A DNA stretch of 64,000 nucleotides from Pseudaminobacter soli (ex Zhang et al. 2022) (GCF_014595955.1 NZ_JABVCF010000006.1:62001-126000), one strand, 5' to 3'. Shown: positions 18,863-27,975, counted from the stretch's first letter. Numbers and translations are program-made. Notes: a model not told the origin generated them from the sequence alone.

Positions 18863-19970
18863 AGCCGAGCACCTCCGTCTTTATACCGTGCGCATCCAGA
18901 AACTGGCCGGCCGCTCCTGCATCGCGTGCCGGCACCGCAAGGAAGAGGCTCGCTACCGGCTGGCCCTGGATATGATCCATGCCGCCATGGATCAGACGGA
19001 ATGGCAGGCCAGCGGCCGTGGCGAGTTCGGCCAGGAATGGCTGGCGTGCCCCCTCCCCGGCAGCTTCGACGCGCAGGATGGCCTCGCCGCCGGGCTGTTG
19101 CGAGAGACGGGCTGCGATCTCGCTCGGCAGACGTGGCCGGATCGTGCCCAAAAGGCTGCGCGTCACCTCCGAGCGGGGCTCCGCAAAAACCTTCCACACC
19201 GGGCCTTCCTCAACGATCCGGCCGGCATCGATGACGGCGATACGATCAGCGATCGTTCTAACAACTTCCATCTCGTGGGTGATGAGAACGATAGTGAGAC
19301 CAAGCCGCCGGTTGATGTCCTTGAGGAGTGCAAGGATCGAGGCGGTCGTTTCCGGATCGAGCGCCGATGTGGCCTCGTCGGACAACAGGAGAGCGGGCCG
19401 GGCCGCGAGAGCCCTGGCGATGCCGACGCGCTGCTTCTGTCCGCCTGAAAGCGAAGCTGGATAGGCCTTCGCCTTCTCGGCAAGGCCGACGAGGTCCAGA
19501 AGCTCGGCCGCCCGCTGCCGGCGCTCGGGCTTTGCCCTTCCCTCTATCTTCAGGGGAAGCGCGACATTGTCCTCGACCGTTTTCGCCGACAGCAGGTTGA
19601 AATGCTGAAAGATCATGCCGATCCGCCGGCGCAGCGGTTGCAGCTCTCGCTCGCTGAGCCGGGCGAGATCCCGCCCCTCGACGAGGACTTGACCGGAATC
19701 CGGGCGCTCAAGCCCGTTCAAACAACGAATCAACGTGGATTTGCCCGCACCGCTGCGGCCGATGATGCCGAGGATCTCGCCCTTGCGTACGGTCAGCGAT
19801 ACGCCGTCGAGGGCGGCCGTCGTGCCGAATTTGCGCTTCAGCTCGATGAGCCGGACCACCGCCTCCGCCGGCGCGCTGCAGACCGTGTCCATCGTCTCGA
19901 AGACCGGTCCGACGTCGGCACCTACCTCGTCAGATGGCGCAGCAGAACGTGCTGCGAGAACCTCGGCCAT
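18843..19970 (-). CDS. metN: Methionine ABC transporter ATP-binding protein MetN
   Basis: ATPase subunit of MetNIQ. Walker A is IIGRSGAGKSTLIRCLNG, the signature is YPASLSGGQKQRVGIARALA, Walker B is ALLLSDEATSALDPET, and the switch histidine is in VLITHEMEVV. A C-terminal regulatory NIL/ACT-like domain follows at about residues 280-375, the methionine-sensing region of this family. The start at 19970 follows GGGGAATAC and gives 375 residues; the reading frame extends upstream to 20168, overlapping metQ, and is unlikely to be used. The first 40 residues precede the conserved core and are unusual. Confidence 0.93.
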   Translation of the reverse strand: MAEVLAARSAAPSDEVGADVGPVFETMDTVCSAPAEAVVRLIELKRKFGTTAALDGVSLTVRKGEILGIIGRSGAGKSTLIRCLNGLERPDSGQVLVEGRDLARLSERELQPLRRRIGMIFQHFNLLSAKTVEDNVALPLKIEGRAKPERRQRAAELLDLVGLAEKAKAYPASLSGGQKQRVGIARALAARPALLLSDEATSALDPETTASILALLKDINRRLGLTIVLITHEMEVVRTIADRIAVIDAGRIVEEGPVWKVFAEPRSEVTRSLLGTIRPRLPSEIAARLSQQPGGEAILRVEAAGEGARQPFLAELATAAGLPFRLIHGGMDHIQGQPVASLFLAVPARDAGAAGQFLDAHGIKTEVLGYVAGDA

Positions 19971-20074
19971 GTATTCCCCAGAATGTCCAGTTGCCTGCAT
20001 CGAGCACCAAACGGCTGCACCGGCTCGCGGGTTCGGCAAGCCGGTGCATTTCCCCTGGTTGCGCGAAACCGCGC

Positions 20075-20923
20075 TTAGTAGGCGCTCAGACCGGTTCCCT
20101 TGTAGACGCGGTCGAATTCGGCCTTCACGGCGTCGTTCTGGTAGGATTCGACCAGTTTCTTCACCCAAGGCTCGTTCTCAGATTCGGCCTTGACCGCGAT
20201 GAAGTTGCGGTACGGATTGTCGGCGACCGCCTCCTGGGCAATGCGGTTCTCCGGTGTGAGCCCAGCCTTCAGAGCCCAGTCGGTGTTCACCACTGCCGCA
20301 TCGAGGTCGTCGATCGAGCGACCGACAATGCCGGCGTCGAGTTCCTTGATCTCGACCTTGTTCGGGCTCTCCTCGATGTCGGCGATCGTTGCGAGGATTC
20401 CGGTGCCGTCCTTCAGCTTGATGATCCCCTCGGTCTGCAGCAGGAGCAGCGCCCTGCCCTCGTTCGACGGGTCGTTCGGCACGCCGATCGTGGCGCCCTC
20501 CGGCAATTCGGCGGTCTTTGCGTGCTTTTTCGAATACAGCCCGATCGGCCAGATGGCGGTGTAGCCGGCCACCACGATGTGATAGCCATGTTGCTCAATC
20601 TGGTTCTCCAGGTAGGGTCCGTGCTGGAAAGCGTTCGCGTCGATCTCGCCCCGCTCCAGCGCTTCGTTGGGCTGCGTGTAGTCGTTGAACACGACCGGCT
20701 CGACGGTCAGCCCGCGCTTCGCCGCCTCCTGCGCCACGACGCGCCAGACATCCTCGTCCTCGCCGCTCATGATGCCTACCTTCACCGAGGTCTTGTCCTG
20801 CGCCATCGCGGGTTCGAAAAGGAAGCCCAGGGCCACGACCGAAGCCAACAGGGCGGAAAGGCCGGCTCTTCTTGTGATCACCGCTGAAGAGATGGTCGAC
20901 AGCGGGTTCTTGGGTTCAGACAT
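20075..20923 (-). CDS. metQ: Methionine-binding lipoprotein-family protein MetQ (NlpA family)
   Basis: Periplasmic substrate-binding protein of MetNIQ. After a signal sequence (LSALLASVVALGFLFEPAMA) come the family blocks VKVGIMSGEDEDVW, NDYTQPNEALERGEIDANAF, and GATIGVPNDPSNEGRAL. No lipobox cysteine is visible, so it is probably soluble rather than lipid-anchored. The ATG at 20923 follows AAAGGAAAGGTCCC and gives 282 residues, normal for MetQ; the frame is open further upstream to 21025. First gene of the metQ-metN-metI set. Confidence 0.93.
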   Translation of the reverse strand: MSEPKNPLSTISSAVITRRAGLSALLASVVALGFLFEPAMAQDKTSVKVGIMSGEDEDVWRVVAQEAAKRGLTVEPVVFNDYTQPNEALERGEIDANAFQHGPYLENQIEQHGYHIVVAGYTAIWPIGLYSKKHAKTAELPEGATIGVPNDPSNEGRALLLLQTEGIIKLKDGTGILATIADIEESPNKVEIKELDAGIVGRSIDDLDAAVVNTDWALKAGLTPENRIAQEAVADNPYRNFIAVKAESENEPWVKKLVESYQNDAVKAEFDRVYKGTGLSAY

Positions 20924-21307
20924 GGGACCTTTCCTTTGCATTGAGAGCTTCGGCATCGCGACGCTCGCCGGCAATCTCGCCAATCCACGCGCGCTCGGCA
21001 AAGGACCGTTTTCTGCCGCAGCCAACAGTCAGGAAATAATCTCTCCGCCTGCCGTAGAAAGGGGGAAATGTCCGGAGACGTCGCCTTCCCGAACCGATGG
21101 AGAATTGGGGGCACAGGGAATCGCTGTACGCTCTTAGAAGCGTCTCTCGTCCGCTTTGGGAGGAGCGATGCCGGAACTGGCGCAGGCGCCGCTGAACAGC
21201 ACTATGTTACGGATACGTCGACAGAGTCTGCCTCGGGTGACCACCCCGGCCGCTATTACTGGCCGGGGTAGCGACGGAATTTGGGGGCGGCCGTACCGCG
21301 TCCTAGT
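20924..21307. promoter_or_regulatory. Upstream region of metQ
   Basis: About 384 bases between the end of the nucleoside-hydrolase operon and metQ, both on minus, so the metQ promoter should lie here. I looked for SAM-type riboswitch sequence and did not recognise one. A hairpin at 21243-21269 is listed separately. Confidence 0.4.
21243..21269 (-). terminator. Hairpin after the nucleoside operon
   Basis: A perfect 9-base-pair GC-rich inverted repeat (ACCCCGGCC, nine-base loop, GGCCGGGGT) lies 38 bases after the stop of the last nucleoside hydrolase. It is in the right place for a terminator of the minus-strand operon, but there is no T-run, so it may only stabilise the transcript end. Confidence 0.45.
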
Positions 21308-22231
21308 TCAATCGCGCAGCAGATCGAACATCAGCTTGAAGAACCTGTCGGCATCCACCTCATAGGCAATCTTGGCGTTGTCCTTCTCGCCGCGTTCGCC
21401 CCAGAAGTCGGCCACGGTCGCGCCGAAGGCGTAGGTGCCGCCGAGATCGACGCCGATATGGGCGGGACGGGTCCGCACCAGCGTCGGGTCGATGACGAGC
21501 GCCAGTGCCAGCGGATCGTGCATCGCGCCGCCCACGCCCATCGAGTTGCGGTGGAGCTTCTCATAGAAGCGCAGCCAGTCGTTCACGAGGCGGCCGAGAG
21601 GCGTGTCGATGGTGGCGAGTTCGTCGAACTGCTCCTTCTCGATCAGAACCTGCATGGTCACGTCGAGCCCGACCATGAGGATATCGACGCCGCTGTCGAG
21701 CACGATCTTCAGTGCTTCCGGATCGCAGTAGGCATTGAACTCGGTCGGCGTGATGATCTCGCTCTTGCGATAGAACGCGCCGCCCATCCAGATTAGTTGC
21801 TTGATCTTCGGCAGCACGTCGGGGTGCTTCAGGATCATCAGGCCGATGTTGCAGAGCGGCCCGGTGGCAACGACGGTGAGCGGCTCGGGGCTGGCGCGCA
21901 GCTTCTCCGCCAGGAAATCGACCGCATGCTGAGCTATCGGCCGGCTCGTCGCCTGCGGCAGATATGGCGAGCCTTCCAGACCGCTCGGGCCATCGGCCGT
22001 GCCGAGCACGAGCGGACGGGCAAGCGGGCGGTGGCAGCCGGCCGCGACCGGCACGTTCGCACCAAGGTAGTCGAGGATCCGCAGCGCGTTCGTCGTGGTC
22101 TTCTCGAGTTCGGCATTGCCGCAGGTGGTGGTGACGCCGAGCAGTTCGATGTCGGGAGAACGATGCGCCATGACGAGGGCTATCGCATCGTCGTGGCCGG
22201 GGTCGCAGTCAAAAAGAATAGGTGTGGGCAT
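21308..22231 (-). CDS. Nucleoside hydrolase (IUNH family), copy 1
   Basis: Hydrolyses the N-glycosidic bond of ribonucleosides to ribose and base. The calcium-binding DxDxxxDD motif is FDCDPGHDDAIALVMAH at the N-terminus, followed by GVTTTCGNAELEKTT, VVATGPLCNIGLMI, IWMGGAFY and EFNAYCDPEAL. The 307 residues match inosine-uridine preferring hydrolases. It is the last gene of the importer operon, 3 bases after a second, divergent family member. The true substrate (purine, pyrimidine or pyridine riboside) cannot be read from the sequence. Confidence 0.92.
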   Translation of the reverse strand: MPTPILFDCDPGHDDAIALVMAHRSPDIELLGVTTTCGNAELEKTTTNALRILDYLGANVPVAAGCHRPLARPLVLGTADGPSGLEGSPYLPQATSRPIAQHAVDFLAEKLRASPEPLTVVATGPLCNIGLMILKHPDVLPKIKQLIWMGGAFYRKSEIITPTEFNAYCDPEALKIVLDSGVDILMVGLDVTMQVLIEKEQFDELATIDTPLGRLVNDWLRFYEKLHRNSMGVGGAMHDPLALALVIDPTLVRTRPAHIGVDLGGTYAFGATVADFWGERGEKDNAKIAYEVDADRFFKLMFDLLRD

Positions 22232-22234
22232 GGG

Positions 22235-23248
22235 TCAGTTCCCGCGCTCGTAGAGCGCCATCGTGTCCTTGAACATCTTCAGGAAGCGCTTGCCGTCCAG
22301 CGTCTGGGCGATGCGCGTGGTCTTCGGGCCGCTGACGGGAAGCAACTGACGACCGCGATGAGCAACCGTCTGTCCGCGCGCCACGCCCTTTTCGATCACC
22401 ACGTCGGCGAACAGCGGTGGGGTGGTGCCGACCAGATCGGGCTGGATGGCGAGCGCCAGCGTGATCACGTCGTCCATCGGGAAGCCGACGAGATCGAAGA
22501 ACTCGCGCCAGATGTCGATATAGATCGGGAAAGTGTCGGCGATCATGTCGACAACCGGATTGTTCTTCGCGGCGGCCTGCATGTCGGAGATGTCGTCGCG
22601 CGTCAGCATGGAGTCGGCGACGCGATTGTCTTCGCAGATGTCGAGCGGGACGAGGATCTTGTCGACCTCGGCGTTCAGGACGATCCGCGCGGCCTCCGGG
22701 TCCGCCCAGATGTTGTATTCGGAGAGCGGCGTGATGTTGCCGGGCGTGACGAAGTTGCCGCCAAGCACCAGCATGCGCTTCAGCGCACCGGCGAGCTTCG
22801 GCTCCTGGAGAAAGGCCATCGCGGCATTGGTGGCCGGGCCGGTTGTGACCAGGGTGATCTCGCCGGGATTGTCGAGCACGGTGCGCAGGATCACGTCGAC
22901 CGCATGACCGGATGTCGCGGGGCGCTTCGGCGCGGGCGCGGGCGGGTTGAACTTCTTCAGCCGCTCACCGAAGCGGGCAGTGAGCCGCTTCTCGAAGTGC
23001 ACCGGCGCTTCCATGTCCTCCTTGGAATTGCCGACAATCGGGCGCCACCCCCCGGCATGGACCGGGATGTCGTCCCGGCCGGCAACGGACAGTGTGTTCA
23101 ACACGACGTCTGTGACCTGCTCGATGGGACCGGCGGCGCCGGTCACCGTGGTCACGGCTTCGAGCTTGATGTCAGGGTGGGCAGCGGCAAACAGGACGGC
23201 AAGGATGTCGTCGCCTGCCGAGTCCACGTCAAGAATGATGCGTTCCAT
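22235..23248 (-). CDS. Nucleoside hydrolase-like protein, copy 2
   Basis: Second IUNH-family member, 337 residues. The metal motif appears as LDVDSAGDDILAVLFAA, keeping the DxDxxxDD aspartates but replacing the usual PG(H/T) with SAG. Other family blocks are AVTTVTGAAGPIEQV, LVTTGPATNAAMAF, VLGGNF and EYNIWADPEAA. The sequence is clearly different from copy 1, so the two probably act on different substrates or form a mixed enzyme. The gene sits 9 bases after the permease gene and 3 bases before copy 1. Confidence 0.88.
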   Translation of the reverse strand: MERIILDVDSAGDDILAVLFAAAHPDIKLEAVTTVTGAAGPIEQVTDVVLNTLSVAGRDDIPVHAGGWRPIVGNSKEDMEAPVHFEKRLTARFGERLKKFNPPAPAPKRPATSGHAVDVILRTVLDNPGEITLVTTGPATNAAMAFLQEPKLAGALKRMLVLGGNFVTPGNITPLSEYNIWADPEAARIVLNAEVDKILVPLDICEDNRVADSMLTRDDISDMQAAAKNNPVVDMIADTFPIYIDIWREFFDLVGFPMDDVITLALAIQPDLVGTTPPLFADVVIEKGVARGQTVAHRGRQLLPVSGPKTTRIAQTLDGKRFLKMFKDTMALYERGN

Positions 23249-23257
23249 GGATACTCG

Positions 23258-24241
23258 TCACTGAGGGCGGGGATTGGAGGGTTTGTCGGGCTCGGCGCTC
23301 AGGAAGCGGCGCATGGTTTCGGCCGTCTCGCGGATCAGCTTGGGCCGGGCCCGGTAGGAAAGCGCAAACAGCGCGGCAAGTGCCACCAGATATGGCACGG
23401 CGAGGATCAGGTAGGACGGGTAGCCGAAGGTCTGCAGCCGCAGCGAGAAGGCGTCGGCGAAACCGAACAGCAGACAGCCCGCAAGCACGCGCAACGGATC
23501 GCCGTTGGAGAAGATCAGGATCGCCACCGCCATGAAACCGCGACCTGAGGACATGTTCTCGGTGAACATGGTGATGTAGCCGAGCGACAGATGCGCGCCC
23601 GCCAACCCGGCGAGCAGGCCGCAGAGCAGCGAGGACGTGTAGCGGATGCGGGTGATGGAGATGCCGAGCGCCTCGGCCGCCTCCGGCTTCTCGCCGACGA
23701 CGCGGATATGCAGGCCGAGCCTCGTGCGGCGATAGAAGAGGACAAGCAGCGGCACCGCCAGGAAGGCGACATAAACGAGAGGCGTATAACCCGAGATCAG
23801 CGGCGCCCAGGAACCCAGCATCTCGCGCGCAAACGGGATCTGAACCTTGGGCAGGCCGACGATGCCCTGGCCGACGATCGACCCGCGCGTGCCGAAGACG
23901 GCCTTCATCAGCGAGATGGTCATGCCGCCCGCCAAGATGTTGAGCGCAAGGCCGACCACAACCTCGTTGGCACGGAAGGTGACGACGAGGAGCGCGAAGA
24001 TCAGCGCAAAAACGAGTGCCGCCGCGACGCCGCAAAGAACGCCGCCCCAGGCTGAGCCGGTCCAGATCGAGCCGAGCACAGCGAAGAAGGCGCCGACCAG
24101 CATCTGGCCTTCCAGGCCAATGTTGAAGATGCCGGCCTTCGTCGTGAACGAGCCGCCCATCGCGACGAGAAGGATCGGCGCGGTGGTGCGCAGCATCGCG
24201 ACGAGCAGCGCGACGTTGAAGAGGCTTGTCAGAACTTCCAT
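23258..24241 (-). CDS. Nucleoside-type ABC transporter permease (NupQ/BmpD-like)
   Basis: Inner-membrane subunit of a BMP-type importer, branched-chain-permease superfamily. The 327-residue protein begins MEVLTSLFNVALLVAMLRT and has the family block GGSFTTKAGIFNIGLEGQML, then GLALNILAGG and AAEALGISITRIRY. The start at 24241 overlaps the end of the partner permease by 13 bases; a much longer frame in the same phase is only an overlap with that gene. Its partner genes are the adjacent permease and the double-domain ATPase. Confidence 0.9.
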   Translation of the reverse strand: MEVLTSLFNVALLVAMLRTTAPILLVAMGGSFTTKAGIFNIGLEGQMLVGAFFAVLGSIWTGSAWGGVLCGVAAALVFALIFALLVVTFRANEVVVGLALNILAGGMTISLMKAVFGTRGSIVGQGIVGLPKVQIPFAREMLGSWAPLISGYTPLVYVAFLAVPLLVLFYRRTRLGLHIRVVGEKPEAAEALGISITRIRYTSSLLCGLLAGLAGAHLSLGYITMFTENMSSGRGFMAVAILIFSNGDPLRVLAGCLLFGFADAFSLRLQTFGYPSYLILAVPYLVALAALFALSYRARPKLIRETAETMRRFLSAEPDKPSNPRPQ

Positions 24242-25269
24242 CGACGCTCTCCGCCTTGTGCGTCGCCGCGGCGACGCAGGAGAACCTGAGCCGAGACGCT
24301 CAGGATGATAAGCGCTTGGATCACCGTTATGATCTCGCGCGAGGCGGCTGTGTCCGTTTCGAGCAGCAGCGAACCCGAGCGTAGCGCACCGAAGAACAGA
24401 GCCGTCAGGATCGTGCCGATCGGAGAGCCATTGGCGAGCAGCGCGGCGATCAAGCCGTCGAAGCCGAAGCCCGGCGCGAAGCCTTCCATGAAGCGGTGGT
24501 GGACGCCGAGCGTCTCGACGCCGCCGGCGAGCCCGCCGACCGCACCGGACGCGATGAGCACCCAGAAGCCGCGCTTCTTGATGTCCACGCCGCCATACTC
24601 GGCGAAGCGCGGCGCCGAGCCGGTCATCGAGACCGAGTATCCGCCCGGCGTGTTTCGGAAATACCAGGCGGTGAGGAGCGCCAGCACCAGGCCGATCACC
24701 AGCCCCCAGTTCAGCCGCGAGAAGTCGAAGAGCTCCGGCAGATGGGCCGATGTCAGGATCGGCGGCGTCTCGGACCAGCCGCCAGGACGCTTGAACAGGA
24801 AGATCGTGAAATAGGAGGTGAGCAGGATCGCGACGTAATTCGACAGAATCGTGGACACCACCTCGTTGGTGTTGAAACGCACCCGGAAATAGGCCGGGAT
24901 CGCCACCCAGACCGCGCCGGCGAGGATCGCCGCAGCAAGCCCGACCAGCATGTGCAGGCCGGTCGGCAGGTCGAGCCCGAAGCCGACGACGGCCGCCGCG
25001 AAGCCGCCAAGAAAGAGCTGACCCTCGACGCCGACATTGAACATGCCGCCGCGCAGCGCGATGCACGCGGCGACGCCACTGATCAGGATCGGCGTGCTTT
25101 GAAGGAGTGTCCCGGCGACCTTGCCCGGGTCGCCAAAGGCGCCGCGCAGGAGGGTCGTAAAGACGCGGATGGGGCTTTCATCGATCAGCAGGATAACGAT
25201 CGAACCGAGGGCAAGTGCGAAGGCGACGGCGATCACCTGGCCGAGTATGGCGCGAAGGCGGAGGCTCAT
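24229..25269 (-). CDS. Nucleoside-type ABC transporter permease (NupP/YufP-like)
   Basis: Second permease of the importer, 346 residues with about eight to ten hydrophobic segments. The block GGMFNVGVEGQLFLGGFAAA is the family hallmark, followed by NEVVSTILSNYVAILLTSYF and EYGGVDIKKRGFWVLI. The ATG overlaps the stop of the ATPase gene (ATGA). Together with the 24.2-kb permease it should form the heterodimeric channel. Confidence 0.9.
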   Translation of the reverse strand: MSLRLRAILGQVIAVAFALALGSIVILLIDESPIRVFTTLLRGAFGDPGKVAGTLLQSTPILISGVAACIALRGGMFNVGVEGQLFLGGFAAAVVGFGLDLPTGLHMLVGLAAAILAGAVWVAIPAYFRVRFNTNEVVSTILSNYVAILLTSYFTIFLFKRPGGWSETPPILTSAHLPELFDFSRLNWGLVIGLVLALLTAWYFRNTPGGYSVSMTGSAPRFAEYGGVDIKKRGFWVLIASGAVGGLAGGVETLGVHHRFMEGFAPGFGFDGLIAALLANGSPIGTILTALFFGALRSGSLLLETDTAASREIITVIQALIILSVSAQVLLRRRGDAQGGERRWKF

Positions 25270-26831
25270 GCAGCGGCCTCCACCGAGCCCTGGGGTATGC
25301 CGGCCATCATCAGGCCGATCTGGTCCTCGTCGGCGGTGTCGCCGTCGACCGAACCCATGATCCGGCCGTTGAACATCACAAGAATTCGGTCGGCGAGCTT
25401 CATGAGTTCATCGAGCTGGACGGAGATGACAAGGATTGCGACGCCTTTGGCGCGCTGACGCATGATTTCGTCATGGATGGCTTCCTGCGCGCCGATGTCG
25501 ACGCCACGCGTCGGCTGGTCGATGAGAAGAAACGGCGCCTCGTTGGTGAATTCGCGGGCCAGCACCACCTTCTGGATGTTGCCTCCCGAGAGCCGGCGCA
25601 CCGTATCGCCAGGCCCCCTCGCCCGGATGTCGAATCGCTGGATCATCTTGGCGGCTTCGTTCGCCGCGGCCTTCCAGTCGAGCCTCGGGCCTTTCTTCCA
25701 AGGGGCGCGGTTCTGGCGGCCCATGATCAGATTGGCTGAGATGGATGCGTTGCCGTCGACGCCGCGAACCATGCGATCGCCCGGCACATGGGCGAGGCCG
25801 GCAGCGCGCACGCCGGCCGGCGACAAGGTGACGATGTCCTGGCCGTTGAGGGAAGCGCTGCCGTGGCTCGCCGGACGCAGGCCAGAAAGCACCTCGGCGA
25901 GCTCGGTCTGGCCGTTGCCCGCGACGCCGGCGATGCCGACGATCTCGCCGGCGCGTACGTCGAAGCTCACGTCGCGCAGCGCCGGATGGCGGCGGTCGTC
26001 GCGCGCCCAAAGGCCGCGCACTGAAAGGATATTCTGTCCTGCAGTCGCGGCGCGCGCCGGCCGTTCGAAACTGACGTCGCGGTCGACCATGAGGCGCACC
26101 ATCTCGGCCTTGGTGAGTTCGGAGGTCGGCCGTGTCGCAACCGCCTTGCCGCGCCGCAGCACGGTGACGGTATCCGACACTTCCATCACCTCTTCGAGAT
26201 GGTGGGAGATGAAGATCACGGTCATCCCGTCCTGGGTAAAGCCGCGCAGGGTGGAGAAGAGCTCGCGGCTTTCCTGTGGCGTGAGCACTGCGGTCGGCTC
26301 GTCGAGGATCACGGTTCGTGCCCCGCGCACCAGCACCTTGAGGATCTCGATCCGCTGTTCAATGCCCACTGACAGCAATCCAACACGCTCGGTAGGATCG
26401 ACGGCGAGCCCGAAGCGCTCCGAGAGCTCACGGGTCTTCTCTTCCTGGGCGCGATGGTCGATCAGCCCGTTCCTGCGGATCTCCATTCCGAGGAAGACAT
26501 TCTCGGCAACGGTGAGCGAAGGTACGAGCTTGAAGTGCTGGTGCACCATGCCGAGCCCGGCGCGGATGGCGACGGACGGATCGGTCACGACGACAGGCTT
26601 TCCGTCGACGCGGATCTCACCCTCGTCAGGCTGCAGCAGCCCGAACAGGACGTTCATCAGCGTGGTCTTGCCGGCGCCATTCTCGCCGATGATCGCGTGG
26701 ATGCCGGCCCGCCGGACCCTGAGGTCGACCCCCTCATTGGCGGTGAAGGCGCCAAAGCGCTTGGTGATGCCGAGCAACTCGACCGCGTAGTCCGCGGCCG
26801 GCTCGGTGGCCGGGCGTGAAACGGGATCCAA
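25266..26831 (-). CDS. ABC transporter ATP-binding protein with two nucleotide domains (NupO/YufO-like)
   Basis: Double-ATPase subunit of the importer, 521 residues. The first domain has Walker A in IIGENGAGKTTLMNVLFG and Walker B in RTVILDEPTAVLTPQE. The second has the degenerate P-loop region IAGVAGNGQTELAEVLSGL, the signature LSGGNIQKVVLAREF and PFLLIDQPTRGVDIGA. This split is typical of BMP- and ribose-type ATPases. Translation probably begins at TTG 26831, six bases after AAGGAGG, an excellent site. It follows the binding-protein gene and overlaps the permease gene by four bases. Confidence 0.9.
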   Translation of the reverse strand: MDPVSRPATEPAADYAVELLGITKRFGAFTANEGVDLRVRRAGIHAIIGENGAGKTTLMNVLFGLLQPDEGEIRVDGKPVVVTDPSVAIRAGLGMVHQHFKLVPSLTVAENVFLGMEIRRNGLIDHRAQEEKTRELSERFGLAVDPTERVGLLSVGIEQRIEILKVLVRGARTVILDEPTAVLTPQESRELFSTLRGFTQDGMTVIFISHHLEEVMEVSDTVTVLRRGKAVATRPTSELTKAEMVRLMVDRDVSFERPARAATAGQNILSVRGLWARDDRRHPALRDVSFDVRAGEIVGIAGVAGNGQTELAEVLSGLRPASHGSASLNGQDIVTLSPAGVRAAGLAHVPGDRMVRGVDGNASISANLIMGRQNRAPWKKGPRLDWKAAANEAAKMIQRFDIRARGPGDTVRRLSGGNIQKVVLAREFTNEAPFLLIDQPTRGVDIGAQEAIHDEIMRQRAKGVAILVISVQLDELMKLADRILVMFNGRIMGSVDGDTADEDQIGLMMAGIPQGSVEAAA

Positions 26832-26906
26832 GGAAAGCCTCCTTGCTGAGAACAGGACCCGCGCCGCTTGGGAGGTGGGCCGGCGCGGGTCAGGGCGCAG
26901 AACGCC

Positions 26907-27911
26907 CTATTTCGCCTTGGTGACCTGGATAGACCCGTCGAGAACGCCCTTCTTGAGCTCCTCGACCTTGGCGGTCACGTCGTCTGGGATGTTCGGCGCA
27001 ATGTCGTCACAGACCTTGAATTCGACGCCGCCGGAAGCAAGGTCGAAGGTGCGGGTGCCCGGCGTGATCTTGCGGCCTTCCACCTCATCCTTGACCAGCG
27101 TGTAGACGGCGATGTCACCGCGCTTCAGCATGGAGCCGAGCACATTGCCAGGGGCCGTGCCACACATGTCGATGTCGACACCGATCGAATATTTGTCAGC
27201 AGCCGCGCTCGCCTGCATCACGCCCTCGCCGGTCGGGCCGGCGACATTGTAGACGATGTCGTTGCCCTGGCCGTAGAGCGCCATGGCGAGCTCGCTGCCC
27301 TTGGCCGGATCGTCGAAGGTGCCGGCGAAGACGGAGTTCACCTTGATGTCGGGAGCAGCCGCCTTGGCGCCCTGCTCGTAGCCGCCGAGGAAGTTGCGGA
27401 TCACGGGGATGTCACGGCCGCCGACGAAGCCGATCGCCTTGCCGTCGCCTACCTTCTCGAAATCCGAGCCCTTGGCCTCGATCAAGGCTGCCGTAGCGCC
27501 CGCGATGAAGGAACCCTGCTCTTCAGCGAAACTGGCGTAAATCAGGTTCGGGCTATCGAGGACGCCGTCAATGAAGATGAAGCGCTGGTTCGGATAGGCG
27601 GCGCTTGCCTTCTGAAGGGCGTCGACCAACTCCCAGCCCATGACGAAGATGAGGTCGTATTGGCCGTCCTTGGCAAGATTGGCGAACTGCTCTTCATAAT
27701 CGAGCGCGCGGTTGCCGGTGTCGACCAGCTTGAGGTCGATGCCGAACTCGTCCTTGGCCTTGTTGAGGCCGTTGACGATGGAGATGCCGAAGCCCTGGGC
27801 GAAGTAGCCGGAGATGGCGGCAACCGAAACCTTGTCCTGCGCCGAAGCTACGGTCACCGAGCCGAGCAGCGCAGCGCCAGCCATTAGACCGTTGACGAAA
27901 TTCCTGAACAA
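26907..27911 (-). CDS. BMP-family substrate-binding protein
   Basis: Periplasmic receptor of the importer (basic-membrane-protein / PnrA family, which binds nucleosides in characterised members). A signal peptide (FRNFVNGLMAGAALLGSVTV, then ASA-QD) leads into the mature protein, with GYFAQGFGISIVNGLNKAKD, FVMGWELVDAL and EGVMQASAA. The frame opens earlier (27971, 27929), but TTG at 27911, seven bases after GAGAGGGG, has the best ribosome binding site and gives a normal signal peptide. No lipobox cysteine is present. First gene of the importer-hydrolase operon. A copy of the regional palindrome lies 47 bases upstream. Confidence 0.9.
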   Translation of the reverse strand: MFRNFVNGLMAGAALLGSVTVASAQDKVSVAAISGYFAQGFGISIVNGLNKAKDEFGIDLKLVDTGNRALDYEEQFANLAKDGQYDLIFVMGWELVDALQKASAAYPNQRFIFIDGVLDSPNLIYASFAEEQGSFIAGATAALIEAKGSDFEKVGDGKAIGFVGGRDIPVIRNFLGGYEQGAKAAAPDIKVNSVFAGTFDDPAKGSELAMALYGQGNDIVYNVAGPTGEGVMQASAAADKYSIGVDIDMCGTAPGNVLGSMLKRGDIAVYTLVKDEVEGRKITPGTRTFDLASGGVEFKVCDDIAPNIPDDVTAKVEELKKGVLDGSIQVTKAK

Positions 27912-27957
27912 AACTGAACCCCTCTCCATGCAGCCCGGCTTTCCAACCGGTTTCAGA

Positions 27958-27975
27958 TTGTTGATGGTCAAACAA
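27958..27975. promoter_or_regulatory. Putative MarR-type operator, weakest of four copies
   Basis: TTGTTGA-TGGT-CAAACAA lies 47 bases upstream of the binding-protein start. It matches the pattern TTGTTTG-N4-CAAACAA with two changes in the left arm and a perfect right arm. Three better copies precede the other transcription units of this region. Confidence 0.55.

Noticed and set aside
20924-21100. Possible SAM-type riboswitch upstream of metQ
   Set aside because: I could not find the conserved core of SAM-II or SAH-type elements by eye; a covariance-model search would be needed.
21797-23548. 583-residue plus-strand frame opposite the nucleoside hydrolases
   Set aside because: Antisense shadow rich in R, G, V, H and D, with no recognisable domain; both hydrolases on the other strand have clear motifs.
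24229-25066. Long minus-strand frame extending the 23.3-kb permease to 602 residues
   Set aside because: The extra part lies in a different frame over the partner permease gene and is arginine- and proline-rich shadow sequence; the real start is 24241.
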